Position numbers and translations under genes: made by a program. From positions 7,505,738-7,569,737 of the forward strand of contig JAJVDF010000002.1 in NCBI GenBank assembly GCA_022410635.1: a stretch of 64,000 nucleotides of DNA. The letters run 5' to 3'. Positions 23,022-34,194 of this stretch are shown here, in pieces. Positions within the stretch are counted from its first letter, which is position 1. Each line of letters opens with the position of its first letter. Under the pieces are notes generated by a model that was given only the letters and a program-made list of their open reading frames with translations, had not been told where the DNA came from and did no database searches. This DNA is from Tretioscincus oriximinensis (taxonomy: Eukaryota > Chordata > Lepidosauria > Squamata > Gymnophthalmidae).

Positions 23022-25363
23022 CCAATACAGTCATCGTTCCATAGATATATTGAATTGCTTCAGAAGATTTATTTGCANTTTCCTACATTTCATTCTGGCA
23101 TGTTTGATTTGGTATTATGATGGTTTAGTTTGATATAATTGGTGCCACAAAACCAATATGGAATTGTAACTCCATGTATAGTAAGCACAATGCTTTGTTT
23201 TGTTTTTAATGGGGTTAGTCAATGTACAATTACAACTACGTGGCACCAAGAACTCATTCCTACATACCACACTGGGTGTATACTGGTGCCATTTTCTTTG
23301 AATGGAGACATGGGCTCATTTCAGTATCTAGGCAACACACCAAAAGTTAAAAAATGCATCAACTAGGAAAGGGTCTTTAGGAGATGCCAGATTGGTTATC
23401 TAGAAAACTATCTAGCTTAAGACAAAAACACTGAAATTAATCATTATGAAGGATCTCAGCACAGGATAAAATATAATCAACATTGAAATGCTTTGGAGGA
23501 ATTATTTATTTAGCAATTTATATCCCTCCTTTCCTTTCACCATCGGTCCCCGGGTGAGTAACAGAACATGGAGAGAGAGGTTGCATCCATATTTTCAGGG
23601 TAAGCAGGCTACATGCACATTCTTTGGATGTCCCACACTGCTGCCTGTCAGGTCTGTGGAGCACAAGCCAGCAACATCCTGGACTCTTGCTCATCTGTGT
23701 CCTGGTAGCCACCCCGTGTGAGCTTGCTCAATTGGCTGCTTATCCCCAGCTATTGTAGAACTTTGCCTTCCCGCTTTCAGCTGTGGCAGTCCTGAACTTC
23801 CGCATGCCACATGCAGTGATGGGAGTGACTCCCTGGAGGGCTTTGCCACCAGGTTGGACTTACCAAGCTACAAGAAAAACCAGGCCTTCAGCAGATGAGG
23901 CACAATCCAGTGTGGCAGATCTGCCTCCATGTCATTCCTATCCAGACAGGAATATGATGTGTGGATGCAGCCAGGGCCTTTATGACTTTTCTCATGCCCT
24001 GCCACTATAAGAAGTACAGATGGTGATATGATGACGCAGTGAGTGTGGATTCACAAGGACAGTACACTCATCCATCATATTGAATGCTCTTATGGCTCGT
24101 TTGTAGGACAGTCATGGCACTATGCAAATGTTGCCATTTTTTTCACTGAGCATGAAAAAAAAAATTAACACACACAAACATCTTCTACTTTCTGTTCCTC
24201 ACTTCTTTCCTTTCCCCATCCCTTCAGCCTTGCCATGAAATTTATCTTCCTGTTTTACTTGAGAAACAACATCATCTTAAAAATTGGTGACCTATTAGAG
24301 TTGATGTCTGTGCCCTATGAAGTAACTTTATTATTGGTGGAGTCATTAAACTCACCTAAAGGTTTGCATATTTCTACAGATGGTGGTTAAAGATTCCTGC
24401 TGCGCTCAGTTTTTTTCATTTGTCCAAAATTGTTGGAGGTTTTGAATGACATTCAATCAATCTTAGAGTATTTTCTATGCTGAAGATGCCTTTGTTAACT
24501 CAAATAGTCAAGTATCAGCATGTGGGCAAAAGCAGTTTTTATGTGAAAGCTTTGCATGAATGTAAACTATATTACAATTTACTAAGCACAGTGGGGAAGA
24601 GGGTGGTATGTTATTAGTGTGAAGTATCAACTCTTCAGTTCATAAAGTTTCCGTGTATTCTATCTCCCTTATTCATGAGTAAAAGGTAACAGCAGGGTGT
24701 AGCCATGGGAAAGCATAGGAGGCGGTCACCCCAAGTGCAAGGTTTAGAGGGGGGCACTGAAGCTAANCCTTCCCTGCTGTCCTTGTTTCCAAGCACAATT
24801 TTAAGGCCTTGATTTGCCCATGAAGACTCCAGCAACAGCAAGAGAACTCTTCCCACTCTATGCGTAGCATCAGCAGCATTTGCACCAGCTTCTANTACAA
24901 TGTGACTGAGGGAAGTGTGTGCAAAGTCTATTGCCAGATAAGTGGATCTGGGAGGGAAGGAGTGCCAGATGATTGCCTCAAGGTGTGAGGTTTAGTGGGT
25001 CACTTTGGTAGCTGTGACCCCTCAATATGACACTCAGTATTAGAACTGAAGGTCAGAGGTCACATTTACAGCTAAAAGCAAGAGTCAACCACAATCAGGA
25101 TAATCTTGAGAATATATAAAGGGNAAAGTGGAATTAGCAGGATAATATGGAAAGGAATGCAGGCCAAAACTATGATCTAGTTTGCACAGGTTTAGTAACC
25201 TGATTTAGGGAGCTCTCTCTTCCACACTATTTACATGGGATTAGTGCTAATCCACATTAAATATATTATTACAACTTGCTAAAATAGATAACTGATGGAG
25301 CACTGACAGAGCACATTAATCTATATTTGCAGTATCTTGTAATATGGATCAAGATAAGAGTAT
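23022..25363. other. No gene recognised
   Basis: Includes a moderately GC-rich block (23500-24010) with frames of about 75 codons on both strands but no recognisable domain or splice pattern. Confidence 0.5.
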
Positions 25364-25760
25364 AAGAACATAAGAAGAGCCATACTGGATCAGGCCACAG
25401 CCCATCTAGTCCAGCATTCTGTCTCACACAGAGGTCCGCCAGATGCACCTGGGCAGTCTGAACAGAGGAAAGCAAAATATGCACCTGTTCATGACTCCCT
25501 ACAAATGGTATTTCATGAGTCCTGCCTGTTGCTCCATCCCAGAGGAAACATCCAAACATCCATCCTAGTACCCATTTATACCCTTGGTGTCCATAAACCT
25601 GNCTGGTCCTGTCTTGAAACTATCCAAGCTGTTAGCTACCACTACCTCTTCAGGAAGTAAATTCCACAGGCNGATGACCCTCTGGGTGAAGAAATACTTT
25701 CCTTTGTCTGTTCTCACTTTTCTACCCATCAATTTTAAGGAGTGCTCTTAATGCTCAATA
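25364..25760 (-). mobile_element. CR1-clade LINE 3' end
   Basis: Starts AAGAACATAAGAAGAGCC (reverse of the element 3' end) and extends to the block encoding KVRTDKGKYFF. Very similar to copies at 42440 and 7613, so relatively young. Confidence 0.8.
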
Positions 25761-26365
25761 CAAACATGCATGGATTCAGTTAATACTTGTTCACTGAAGA
25801 GTTTAAGATAATTATGTACAAACAGGACCAAGGTTGCAGTTGGACTCACAGGTCTTCTCCATGTTTTGTCTGCAGAGAATGGTTACTGGGGACCATTGCC
25901 TCTCAGCCATGAGAAAACTGATTTCTGCTGTTTGCGCCATTGGCATAGGAGAACTGAAGCTCCTGGTCAAGGGAGCAGAAAGTGAGGACATTGCAGGCCA
26001 GATCTTCTGTTCTGGACANGTTCAGCCTGCTCATTCTCTCACCACAATCAAGCAAGGTGATGGTGTATGCATTATGCATGGACCCTTCATTCCATTCTCT
26101 TGCCCAGTGTGGCAAGGAAGATGGATGGAGCATAGGCAAACCTGGAAGACCTGGGCTATAATGTCCACATTTATCCCTGGATTGATCCCAGGAACATTTG
26201 TTAAATGCTATTAAGCAGTCCAGCCTAGATATATGTCAGGAGTAGAGGGGGGTGGCAGTGTGGATGTTCCATTCTTGTCAATTGATGGGATCTGTCTCTA
26301 GCCTAAGTATGAAAATAGCCTTTATTTTCCGCAGCTATTCTACTGCTTTAATTTTGTGAATCATC

Positions 26366-26543
26366 GGCCTGTCCCCACTGTGTTTTATTCTGGGCTTCAT
26401 CTCGGAATAACAACCTGCCATCTACATGCTAGTGTAGGTGATAGCAGGCCCCGAATGGGGCCTGCCATAGCCTATACTGGCATGCGGATGGCCAAGCTCT
26501 ATACCAAGATATAACCCGGAATAGGTCTCAGTGGGGACAGGAC
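26366..26543. mobile_element. Palindromic short DNA element
   Basis: Ends GGCCTGTCCCCACTG and CAGTGGGGACAGGAC are inverted; pairing continues (GGAATA, CATGC, GCAGGCCCC) to a centre GAAT at about 26454. Related degraded copies: 30691-30828, about 40447-40600, about 43200-43340. Clear target duplication not seen. Confidence 0.7.
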
Positions 26544-28117
26544 ATAGTACCATCTTAATGTAGCTTTGAGTAGATGAAGAAACATTCACATCAACTCAGA
26601 GAGGGAAAATCAGCTCAACCTTGATCTTGGACCCCATTCACACTTTCTCAAATTTGCATAATTTCTGGGTAGTATGGCAGTGTGCGTTTATAGAACCTGA
26701 AAATGGCACAGAAGTAAAGCTATCATTATCCCTGGAACTGAGCTTTCTTTTCTGTCTAATTCATTCATTTATTTCCCATTTTATAACATGCAATTTAGTT
26801 TATAGAGTATATGCTGTGTATAATTTCCCTCATACCAATGCTATTCCAGTATGTAGCATTTCATTAATAGCTATCTAACAGGTTGTTTATGATGTAATGT
26901 CATCGTTATTTTAACCTTTTAAACTATCTGAATGGCATTGCACTTTGAATCCTTGGAGGACAGGACATTTGGAGAGCAAAACACTTGAAGAGCAGAATAT
27001 CATCCAATCAATCAGTTGGTCAGTTTCATTATTTGTTGTTTCTTCTTAACTAGCAAAGACCCAAAGTACTTTCTAAAATATCCCAGCTGCATTTGACCTG
27101 AAGTTCTCTTATAGGGCACAGAGGAAGGTATCACTCTGAATAGAGCAGATGACACTTTGCTTTTCTATCAGTAGACTTGTGTTCCTTTCTGACTATAATC
27201 CATGCATGTTGGAGCACAATGCTAGTTGGCTTGCCAAAGGCAGTTGACTCCCTCTTTAATTAAAGTGCTGAGAAGAAGTTGTGAGGAAGGTTATAAGAAG
27301 ATTCNTTTTAGAAACATGTACATACTTGGTCTGGGCTTGGGTTTGGCCCATATTTAGGGAAGGACTTGGGTTTTGTGAAACATAACGCTTTGTCCATGGT
27401 TCCCAGAGTTATACAGTATCACTCAATTGATCAATTGAATTTATTTGGTCCTTGACTAGAAAACAGAGATGTTCAATATGACACTCTGCCATCTGTTATT
27501 GTTTGAATCAGAAATACCAATGGCAGTTGGAACAGATGTCTAGGTATTGACTGCAGGTTGTTGAATCAAGTAGGATGCCTCTAATGGCTATTTGCAGGGA
27601 GTTGAAAACAGATGAAGTTTTTGCCTTTGTGTGGGCCACTGTATGAGCATATTATGTGTTGCTGTATTTTTATTCATGCCTCCAGCATATTTGAGTTTCA
27701 TTACTAAGTTATCTTCTCCTTTCGTGGCCTTGTGGTTGAGGAACCTTCATAGCTTAATGAAGTAATAGGTTTGTAATAGGTTTGACATGTTTAGTGTTTT
27801 GAATCAGTTGNCAAGATTTTAAAGATGTAGGGCATGCAGAATTGATATAATTATTTTTTATTCCATATATTAATTAGCTATATTTGGATAGATCTTCTAA
27901 AGCTTCCCGCACACAAAGGAAAACAATGTACTTTTCTGTACAAGCATTGTGTAGGACACGTTTTGCCTCATGCATTTGCTTGCATGGTTTCCTCAATATG
28001 TCCCATGGTCTCAAAAAACATTGTGGGAAAAAAGTGAGATGAAGGGCTTTGCCATGCAATGGGTGGACCTTATATTGCTTCCAGAAATTTCTTAATTATT
28101 CTAGTATAGAATAATTC
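26544..28117. other. No gene recognised
   Basis: No coding, RNA or repeat signal supported. Confidence 0.5.
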
Positions 28118-28385
28118 AAGAGGTATGGCGGTTAAGAAATGGTTTTTCAATCAAGAGGCCTGTTCTCAAAGCCCTGAGTTANCTGTGAAGAGGGGTGCCC
28201 TCTACTTCCCTCAACTTTACCCACCCAGCTGTTTGAAAACAAAAGGAATTTTGTGAGTAGATAAATGGGAACCTCCACAACATTGGGGGTGGGGGGAGAA
28301 TAGATGAAAGCCTTTGGTGAAAATTAACCTTGNAAGCTGTCCAGAAAAGAGCAAAGTATAAAAACCTGATTTTTCTTCTTAGTAT
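28118..28385 (+). mobile_element. tRNA-derived SINE, type 1, diverged
   Basis: GGTTAAGAAATGG, CTCTACTTCCCTCAACTTTACCC, AAGCCTTTGGTGAAAATTAACC and ATTTTTCTTCTT. Old. Confidence 0.55.
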
Positions 28386-28756
28386 ATTTGGATACCAATA
28401 AAGCAGTATCTGCATAGCTTTTTTCAGGGATATCTATGCTTTATTGCTGAATATTCAACTANAGCAGNATAAATAAGTGACATCTAAGTGCCTTCTTCTG
28501 ATAGGGTAGAGTGACTTGTCAGCAGTTAGTGGAAAAGAGACCATTCCTGGTACCTCGACAGGCATCCACTACTGCTTATCATCCTGCTACCCTCCATGTC
28601 TATATGGTAATGAGAATAGCTAGTTAAGGGACCCCCCCCCCAATCAATGTTGCTTCCTTCCCTCTCAATACCACCCCCTCCTCCTTCTGGATTCTTCTCT
28701 GGTGCTATCCTTCAAACATTGGCAGATGGAGGACATCTGTGAGATGGNGGACAGGC

Positions 28757-28960
28757 ATGAATGNCTCAGGCGCTAAGGAGATGGCCTTTCATCTGGAAGA
28801 TTGGGTTTCAAAGCCCTGTGTCGGACGTGGGGAGGGGTGAANACGTTCTACTAGCCTGCAGCTCTAGCCAACTCAGNTGTTCGACAGTGATGNAAATTTG
28901 TATTCTGCATTTCAATTAGANAAATGTTGGACATGGGGAGTGGTGAGCTTGATACCTTTN
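28757..28960 (+). mobile_element. tRNA-derived SINE, type 1, 3'-truncated
   Basis: CTCAGGCGCTAAGGAGATGG, GGGTTTCAAAGCCCTGTG, TACTAGCCTGCAGCTCTAGC; ends before the tail. N-rich. Confidence 0.55.
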
Positions 28961-28961
28961 A

Positions 28962-30095
28962 GTGNGTAGGAGTANCTGGGGTTCTTTGCCCCAATGTGCA
29001 TGGCTTTGCACTTGCTTAAGCTGAAGTGCATTNGCCACTTTGTTGCCCACTCACCCAAATTCANTGGATCACTTTNGGTTTTCACTACCCTGAACAGTTT
29101 TGTGTCGTCAGTGAATTTGGCTATATCCAGATCGTTTATGAATATACTGAAAAGCAGAGGTCCCNATACAGNCCNCTGGGGTACTCCATTTCTTACCTCT
29201 TTCTNCTCAGAGAAATGTCAGTTTATTACTAGCCTCTGTTTCTATCTTTTAGCCAGTTTCCAATCCAGGACAAAGTCTGTCCTTTTATGCCATGAGTGTG
29301 GAGCTTTTTTTGGAGCCTTTGATGAGGGACTTTATCAAAAGCCTTCTGAAAATCTAGATAGACAATATCCCCTTTATCCACATGTTTATTAANACACTCA
29401 AAGAATTCTAGCAAATTAGTNAGGNATGATTTACCTTTGCAGAAGCCATGCNGAGTTTCATTCAGCAATGCNNGCTTCTCCATGTGTTTAGTAATTTTGT
29501 GCTTAATTNTGGTTTCCAACGCTTTACCTGGAACTGATGAAAACTGAAGAAAAAAATAGTTTAATCTCTCTGCAATCCCCATGTNCTCCTTTATTATCCC
29601 CATGTGCCCATTGCTGTCAAGTGGTCNGACAGCTTTCCTTGTAGNATTCTTATTTCTGATGTATTTAAAGAAGTTTTTATTATTTCTTTTAATGTTCTTT
29701 GCAATGTGCTCCTCAAAGGTTTTCTTTGCATCCTTTTGGTTTGCCAGAGTTTGTGCTCCCTTATGTTCTCCTCACTAGGATAAGCCTTCCACTTTTTAAA
29801 TGAGTTTCTTTTCATTCTAATGACTTTCCTTACTGCCGTGGTAAGCCATACAGGTGGCTTCTTGGACTTGGCAGAAACCTTTCTTCTCTTGGGAATGCNT
29901 NGTACTTGAGNTTCCAATATTGTATTTGTAAACAGTTTCCATGCTTTTNGAAGGGATTGGACTCTTCTCACTTTCTTTTTTAATTTTCTTTTTANCATTT
30001 TCCTCATCTTGGGAAANTTTCCTTTGTGAAAGTTTCNGGTTTCTGTGTTAGAACNACTTGACAATTTTCTATCCATNTTCAAGTTGAAAGTTANT
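28962..30095 (-). mobile_element. CR1-clade LINE, internal RT and linker segment, N-rich
   Basis: On the - strand it encodes, from 30082, KLSS.SNTE..NFHKG.FPKMRKM.KRKLKKK (end of endonuclease/linker) through RT blocks ([28 protein letters not shown]) to KCKAMHIGAKNP at 28990. It lacks the 3' end, which abuts a SINE remnant. About 36 ambiguous bases fall in 28741-30100. Confidence 0.8.
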
Positions 30096-30690
30096 GTGTT
30101 ATAGTCACAATGCAGCCTAAGCTAATCCTACATCTATTTTCCATGACAGAAATCAACAACAGTGACATTAGATTGACTTGCATAATTGCATAGCCCAGTA
30201 TTTCAATCTCCTCCCTACCACCCCCATGAACTCTTCCCGTGCTTTGCTTTTGTGGTTAACAGAAGAAATGAAAACAAAAAAACCAACAATTAATAAAAAC
30301 CTGCAATGAAATGTTTTCACAATGATTTATTGTCCCTNCCTGTACAGGGTAGCTTAGTTTCTACAAAATGCTGTATTAGTGAAATTTTGTATTAAGAGCC
30401 ACAGACTTTAATATAAAACTTGGAATTACGGTAGTATGAGAACCACTTCCAAGAATGCTACATTGTTCATATACTTTTGTTGAATAGACTAAATTTTCAT
30501 CTATACCATAATACTTTTTACCCCTATTTCTTTTCATAGTGTTATAAAGGGGTTGCGCCTTCATTACTGTTAGCCTACATGCGCACTTATGATGGTGCTT
30601 TTTATCATTTAAGAATTTCTTTAATGTTACAAGAACTGCTCTCTTTCTTGTGAAACCTTGCTGAATCAAACCTCATACGTTGCATTATAA

Positions 30691-30828
30691 GGCCCCATCC
30701 ACACTGAGGTTTATTCTAGGCTATACCTCACTCAGTACAGAGCTTGGTCATCCACATGCCAATGTAGACTATGGCAGGCTCCATAGTCTGACATATAGAC
30801 CAGGATGAGGCTCAGTGAGACAGGGCCT
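30691..30828. mobile_element. Palindromic short DNA element, related to 26366
   Basis: Termini GGCCCCATCCACACTGAG and CTCAGTGAGACAGGGCC; shares GAGCTTGGTCATCCACATGCC and TATGGCAGGC with the reverse strand of 26366-26543. Confidence 0.6.
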
Positions 30829-30834
30829 AAGGGT

Positions 30835-31500
30835 CCTTAGAGCACTGGGCAACAAAGTGAGAAATGCAGCTCATCCTAAGCAAGTGCAAACTGAGACAAA
30901 GAACCCCAATTATTCCTCTCAACTAATGGAAATTAAGCTTTGTGAGACAGAGCAGGAAAGGGGATCTTGGCAGACAGCTCAATGAAGATGTCAACCCAGT
31001 GTGCAGCAACAGTGAAAAAAACAAATTCTGTGTTAGGGTAATTAAAAAGGGACACAAATCAGCAAGTGTCATTTTGCAACAAGCATGATGAAGGGGCTGG
31101 TACACTTCCCTTACAAAATCTGGTGACAACATCTAGGCCTCTTCAGCCTTGTAACATATCATTTAAGAAATGATTTGATTGCAGTATATAAATTATGCAT
31201 AGGATGGATAAGGTAAATAGAGAAAAATATTTTCTCTATCACCCNAACACTAGGACCAGAGAGCATTCCTTGAAACTGAAGGGTAGAAGAGTCAAAACAG
31301 ACAAGAGAAAATATTATTTTTTACTCAGAAGATCAGCAGTCTTGGGAATTTATTTTCATAAGAGGTCGTGGTAGCTAGCAGCCTGATTCGCTTTGAGATT
31401 AGATTAGACAAATTATGGAAGACAGGTGTANCAATAGCTATTAGGATCAATGTCTTGATATTGCCTCTGGGATGGAGCAACAGGTTTTAGCAACTCTGAG
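30835..31500 (+). mobile_element. CR1-clade LINE 3' part, old
   Basis: Shows AAGCAAGTGCAAACT, AAAGAACCCCAATTATTCC, GATGTCAACCCAGTGTG, TATAAATTATGCATAGGATGG and TTTTCTCTATCACCC in order, with many small deletions. No usable frame. Confidence 0.7.
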
Positions 31501-31784
31501 GCCAGAATCCAGCCAATTTGACCTCCCCCTCTAACTAGTAAAGCTAGCAGGGGAGAAGCAAATTATTGGGATGATTTCTGTCCATCCCACATCTAAACAG
31601 GCATGGAGAGAAACTGCCATTTCTCAGCTGCAAAGACTTCAGATGGAGCATGAGAGGTGCCTGTGTAATCAGAGTTCCTATCCAATAGATTTGTTTTTGT
31701 TGTACAAGAAGGAAAATAAAATTCTCATCAGTTATATAGGCTTGGTCCATAGTTATATAGTCAGCCCACAGTTATACAAGTATA

Positions 31785-31955
31785 AGACCTTTTTCACCTG
31801 ACCTTTGGCTGAAGAAATGTCATTTTTGTCCCCACTTTCAGATACTGTTTTATANTGTTTTTAATTTATTAATTTCGTATTATTTTACTGTTGGCTGCCC
31901 TGAGACCTTCGGGTATAAGGCAAGGTATAAGTAAAAATAAATGAATAAATATGTA
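31785..31955 (+). mobile_element. L2-like LINE 3' end
   Basis: CTTTGGCTGAAGAAATGTCA, a long T-rich stretch, GCCCTGAGACCTTCGGGTATAAGG and an (AAAT)n end match the copies at 10865 and 33980. Confidence 0.6.
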
Positions 31956-32219
31956 TGGGGTGTTTTCCAATGACTCTCTGGGCATATGACATTTCTAGTT
32001 CATCCAGATAGAACTGCAAATATGTCACAAAACATGGTAGAAACTCTTTCTATTTTGCATCAGATAGAAATTGTCTGACTTCCTGGACAATTTCTGGACT
32101 GGCACAAAATCACACACTCTTTTTTAAAAAAAATCACAACTGTTGAACTTTCATTCCATACCTATATGGTATCTTTTTGGTTAGCTTTGTTTGTTGGGGA
32201 ACCACCAAGTCATAAGGGC

Positions 32220-32470
32220 ATGAGAACACAAGAACATAAGAGAAGTCCTGCTGAATAAGGCCATAGCCATCTTGTTTAGCATTCTGTCTTACACAGTTAC
32301 CCATTATTCGTACCTGTGCATTCTCAAGCAGAAGGGCAAAGAAAATCCTACAGTCATTGTCAACTCTTCACAATCTTGGAGGCGGTACTTAGTCATCAAT
32401 AATAATAGCTGTTGATACACCTGAATTAGTCTAACCCTGTCTTAAAATAATCCAGGCTGGTATCCCATTA
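32220..32470 (-). mobile_element. CR1-clade LINE 3' end, diverged
   Basis: AGAACACAAGAACATAAGAG, TCCTGCTGAATAAGGCC and GTTGATACACCTGAATTAGTC match the common 3' end with indels. Confidence 0.65.
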
Positions 32471-33577
32471 TGTCTATCTCCGATCTCATCGCACAGGCAC
32501 CTCCCTAGACACTTCTATGTGGTTTTTTGTCTGATACAGAAGAGATTTATCACTGCTGCCTTCCAGGCAACAGCTGAGGATCAAACTGATAAGCCTTTGT
32601 TTCCCAGACTGTTTGCTCTACTACTGATCTTCTGTCACACCCATCTTTAGGCCAACACTGAAAATCTCCTCACAGATGTACATCCTTAGAAACCCTCTTA
32701 AAAGGTTTGGAGGCACCAGCACTTTTGTTCCCAGCATCTTTTGTTACAGAGATGCCTTGCACAGGCGTTCCTTTGTCTCCCAGCCTTCATAGTGATGCAG
32801 TCACTGGATACAAGGCAAAGTGGGAAGCTCCTTGGAAGAACTCTGAGTCCCCAATTTCAAGATCTCCCATGACCTGCAATGCCACACATCAGAACTGTAG
32901 AGAAGAGAATGTCTTCATCCTTTGACATGCAGCTCTAAAGTAGGCAACATATCCATTCACATGAAACAGATGCAGAATGTATTCTGTCACTATGTTTGCA
33001 AAATGACTTTTTGGGGTATGAAAGCAACACCTGGAGCCAAGGTAAGCAGTTAAGACACATTGAGACTGTTCCCTAACTTGACTGCTTTGATATCAAACCA
33101 CATGTAAGAAGAACCTGAATTCAATTATAAGGTGATATTTTGCAAAACTGAGTACAAAGAAACTCTGTTTTTAAAAAATGGCTTAATTAAGAAATTGTGT
33201 GATAAGGTATCCTGATTTATACAATTTTTCAATCTCTTTTTAAAAAATGTTAAGTATTTTGTGGATANAGGCAAAAGCAAATGCTACTCAGAATATAGAT
33301 TCTTCTGAAAAGAGTTTGCCTTTTCAAAAGTAATTTACAAAGCATAGAGGTAATTGAAATTCTTTATTCCTTTTGTCAATAGTGCATTGAATGATCACAA
33401 CAATGGATTGATGATTGATTCGTTATTTATGCAATCAGAAGGGATTTAATTTGATCAAAACCTGTTTCCAGAAATTGGAACAGCCAATCCGATGTCATAA
33501 TACAATGACATATGTACTAAACGTCCAGTAAAACTAGTTTCCTTTGTGTTCATGATTCAGAAGGCTTGAAGAAACTA
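32471..33577. other. No gene recognised; upstream flank of the candidate serpin promoter
   Basis: Non-repetitive. A 72-codon frame at 32707 has no motif. Confidence 0.5.
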
Positions 33578-33590
33578 GTTAGCTAGTAAC
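33578..33590. promoter_or_regulatory. HNF1-like palindrome, possible liver promoter element
   Basis: GTTAGCTAGTAAC matches 10 of 13 positions of the HNF1 consensus GTTAATNATTAAC and is itself a perfect palindrome around its centre. HNF1 drives hepatic expression of SERPINA1 in mammals. The site sits just upstream of the candidate exon 1. A match this short is expected by chance at some rate in AT-rich DNA. Confidence 0.3.
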
Positions 33591-33599
33591 AAAAGATTT

Positions 33600-33674
33600 C
33601 TACCTTCTCCTTCAAAGGGACCAAAGAACAAGGCACAACTGAAGAGAGAACCAGTGAGGAATATTGCGTGGACT
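33600..33674 (+). other. Candidate non-coding exon 1 of the serpin gene
   Basis: Non-repetitive sequence ends GCGTGGACT|GTAAGT, a perfect donor at 33675, preceded by purine-rich sequence and an HNF1-like site about 10 bases upstream of the proposed start. SERPINA genes typically have a non-coding first exon several kb from the ATG; the implied intron is about 8 kb and contains the CR1 at 34195-37313. No TATA box is obvious. This is inference from layout and one splice site, and transcript evidence would decide it. Confidence 0.3.
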
Positions 33675-33974
33675 GTAAGTTTAAAAATTATATATTATAT
33701 CATTTAATAATTTACAGTTAATTTATCTCAAACAGAATTGACTGTACAGTTCAGGAAGCTTTTATATACATGTATAGTACGTTTGAAAATTCCTTTTATG
33801 TATTTTTTTTAATAGAATGAAACAAAGATAATGACAATGCTTATTTTTAAGCAAGGGGAGGAAATTATATAGATAATGACATATCTCAGTGTCCAAAGAA
33901 AACAAGTATTCTAGACAAACACTCAAAAGTTGGCTTGAGATCTTAAAAGAAAGAATAAAATCCAAGAAACATNT

Positions 33975-34130
33975 GTTCACCCTTACCTTTGGCTGAGCCA
34001 AAAACATCTCTTTGAAGGCAGTGTTATTACACTGTTGTGATTTTAAATTAGTCTATTATNATTTTTAATTGTGATCCACCCTGAGACATATGGGTTGATA
34101 GCGGAATATAAATGTAAATAAATAAAAAAT
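33975..34130 (+). mobile_element. L2-like LINE 3' end
   Basis: TACCTTTGGCTGAGCC, CACCCTGAGACATATGGGTTG and (TAAA)n show the same 3' UTR and tail. It lies directly upstream of the CR1 copy at 34195. Confidence 0.55.
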
Positions 34131-34194
34131 GCAGAATTTATATGAACAGAATTANGCAGATAATATAGTATCGGAGTGGGGAACCTGGTTGTAG

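Noticed and set aside
25834..26214. 126-codon frame on + strand as a gene
   Set aside because: No known domain, an N inside, an overlapping reverse frame and no splice partners.
26366..26543. 8-bp target duplication around this palindrome
   Set aside because: Flanks do not match at any nearby boundary, so only the palindrome is claimed.
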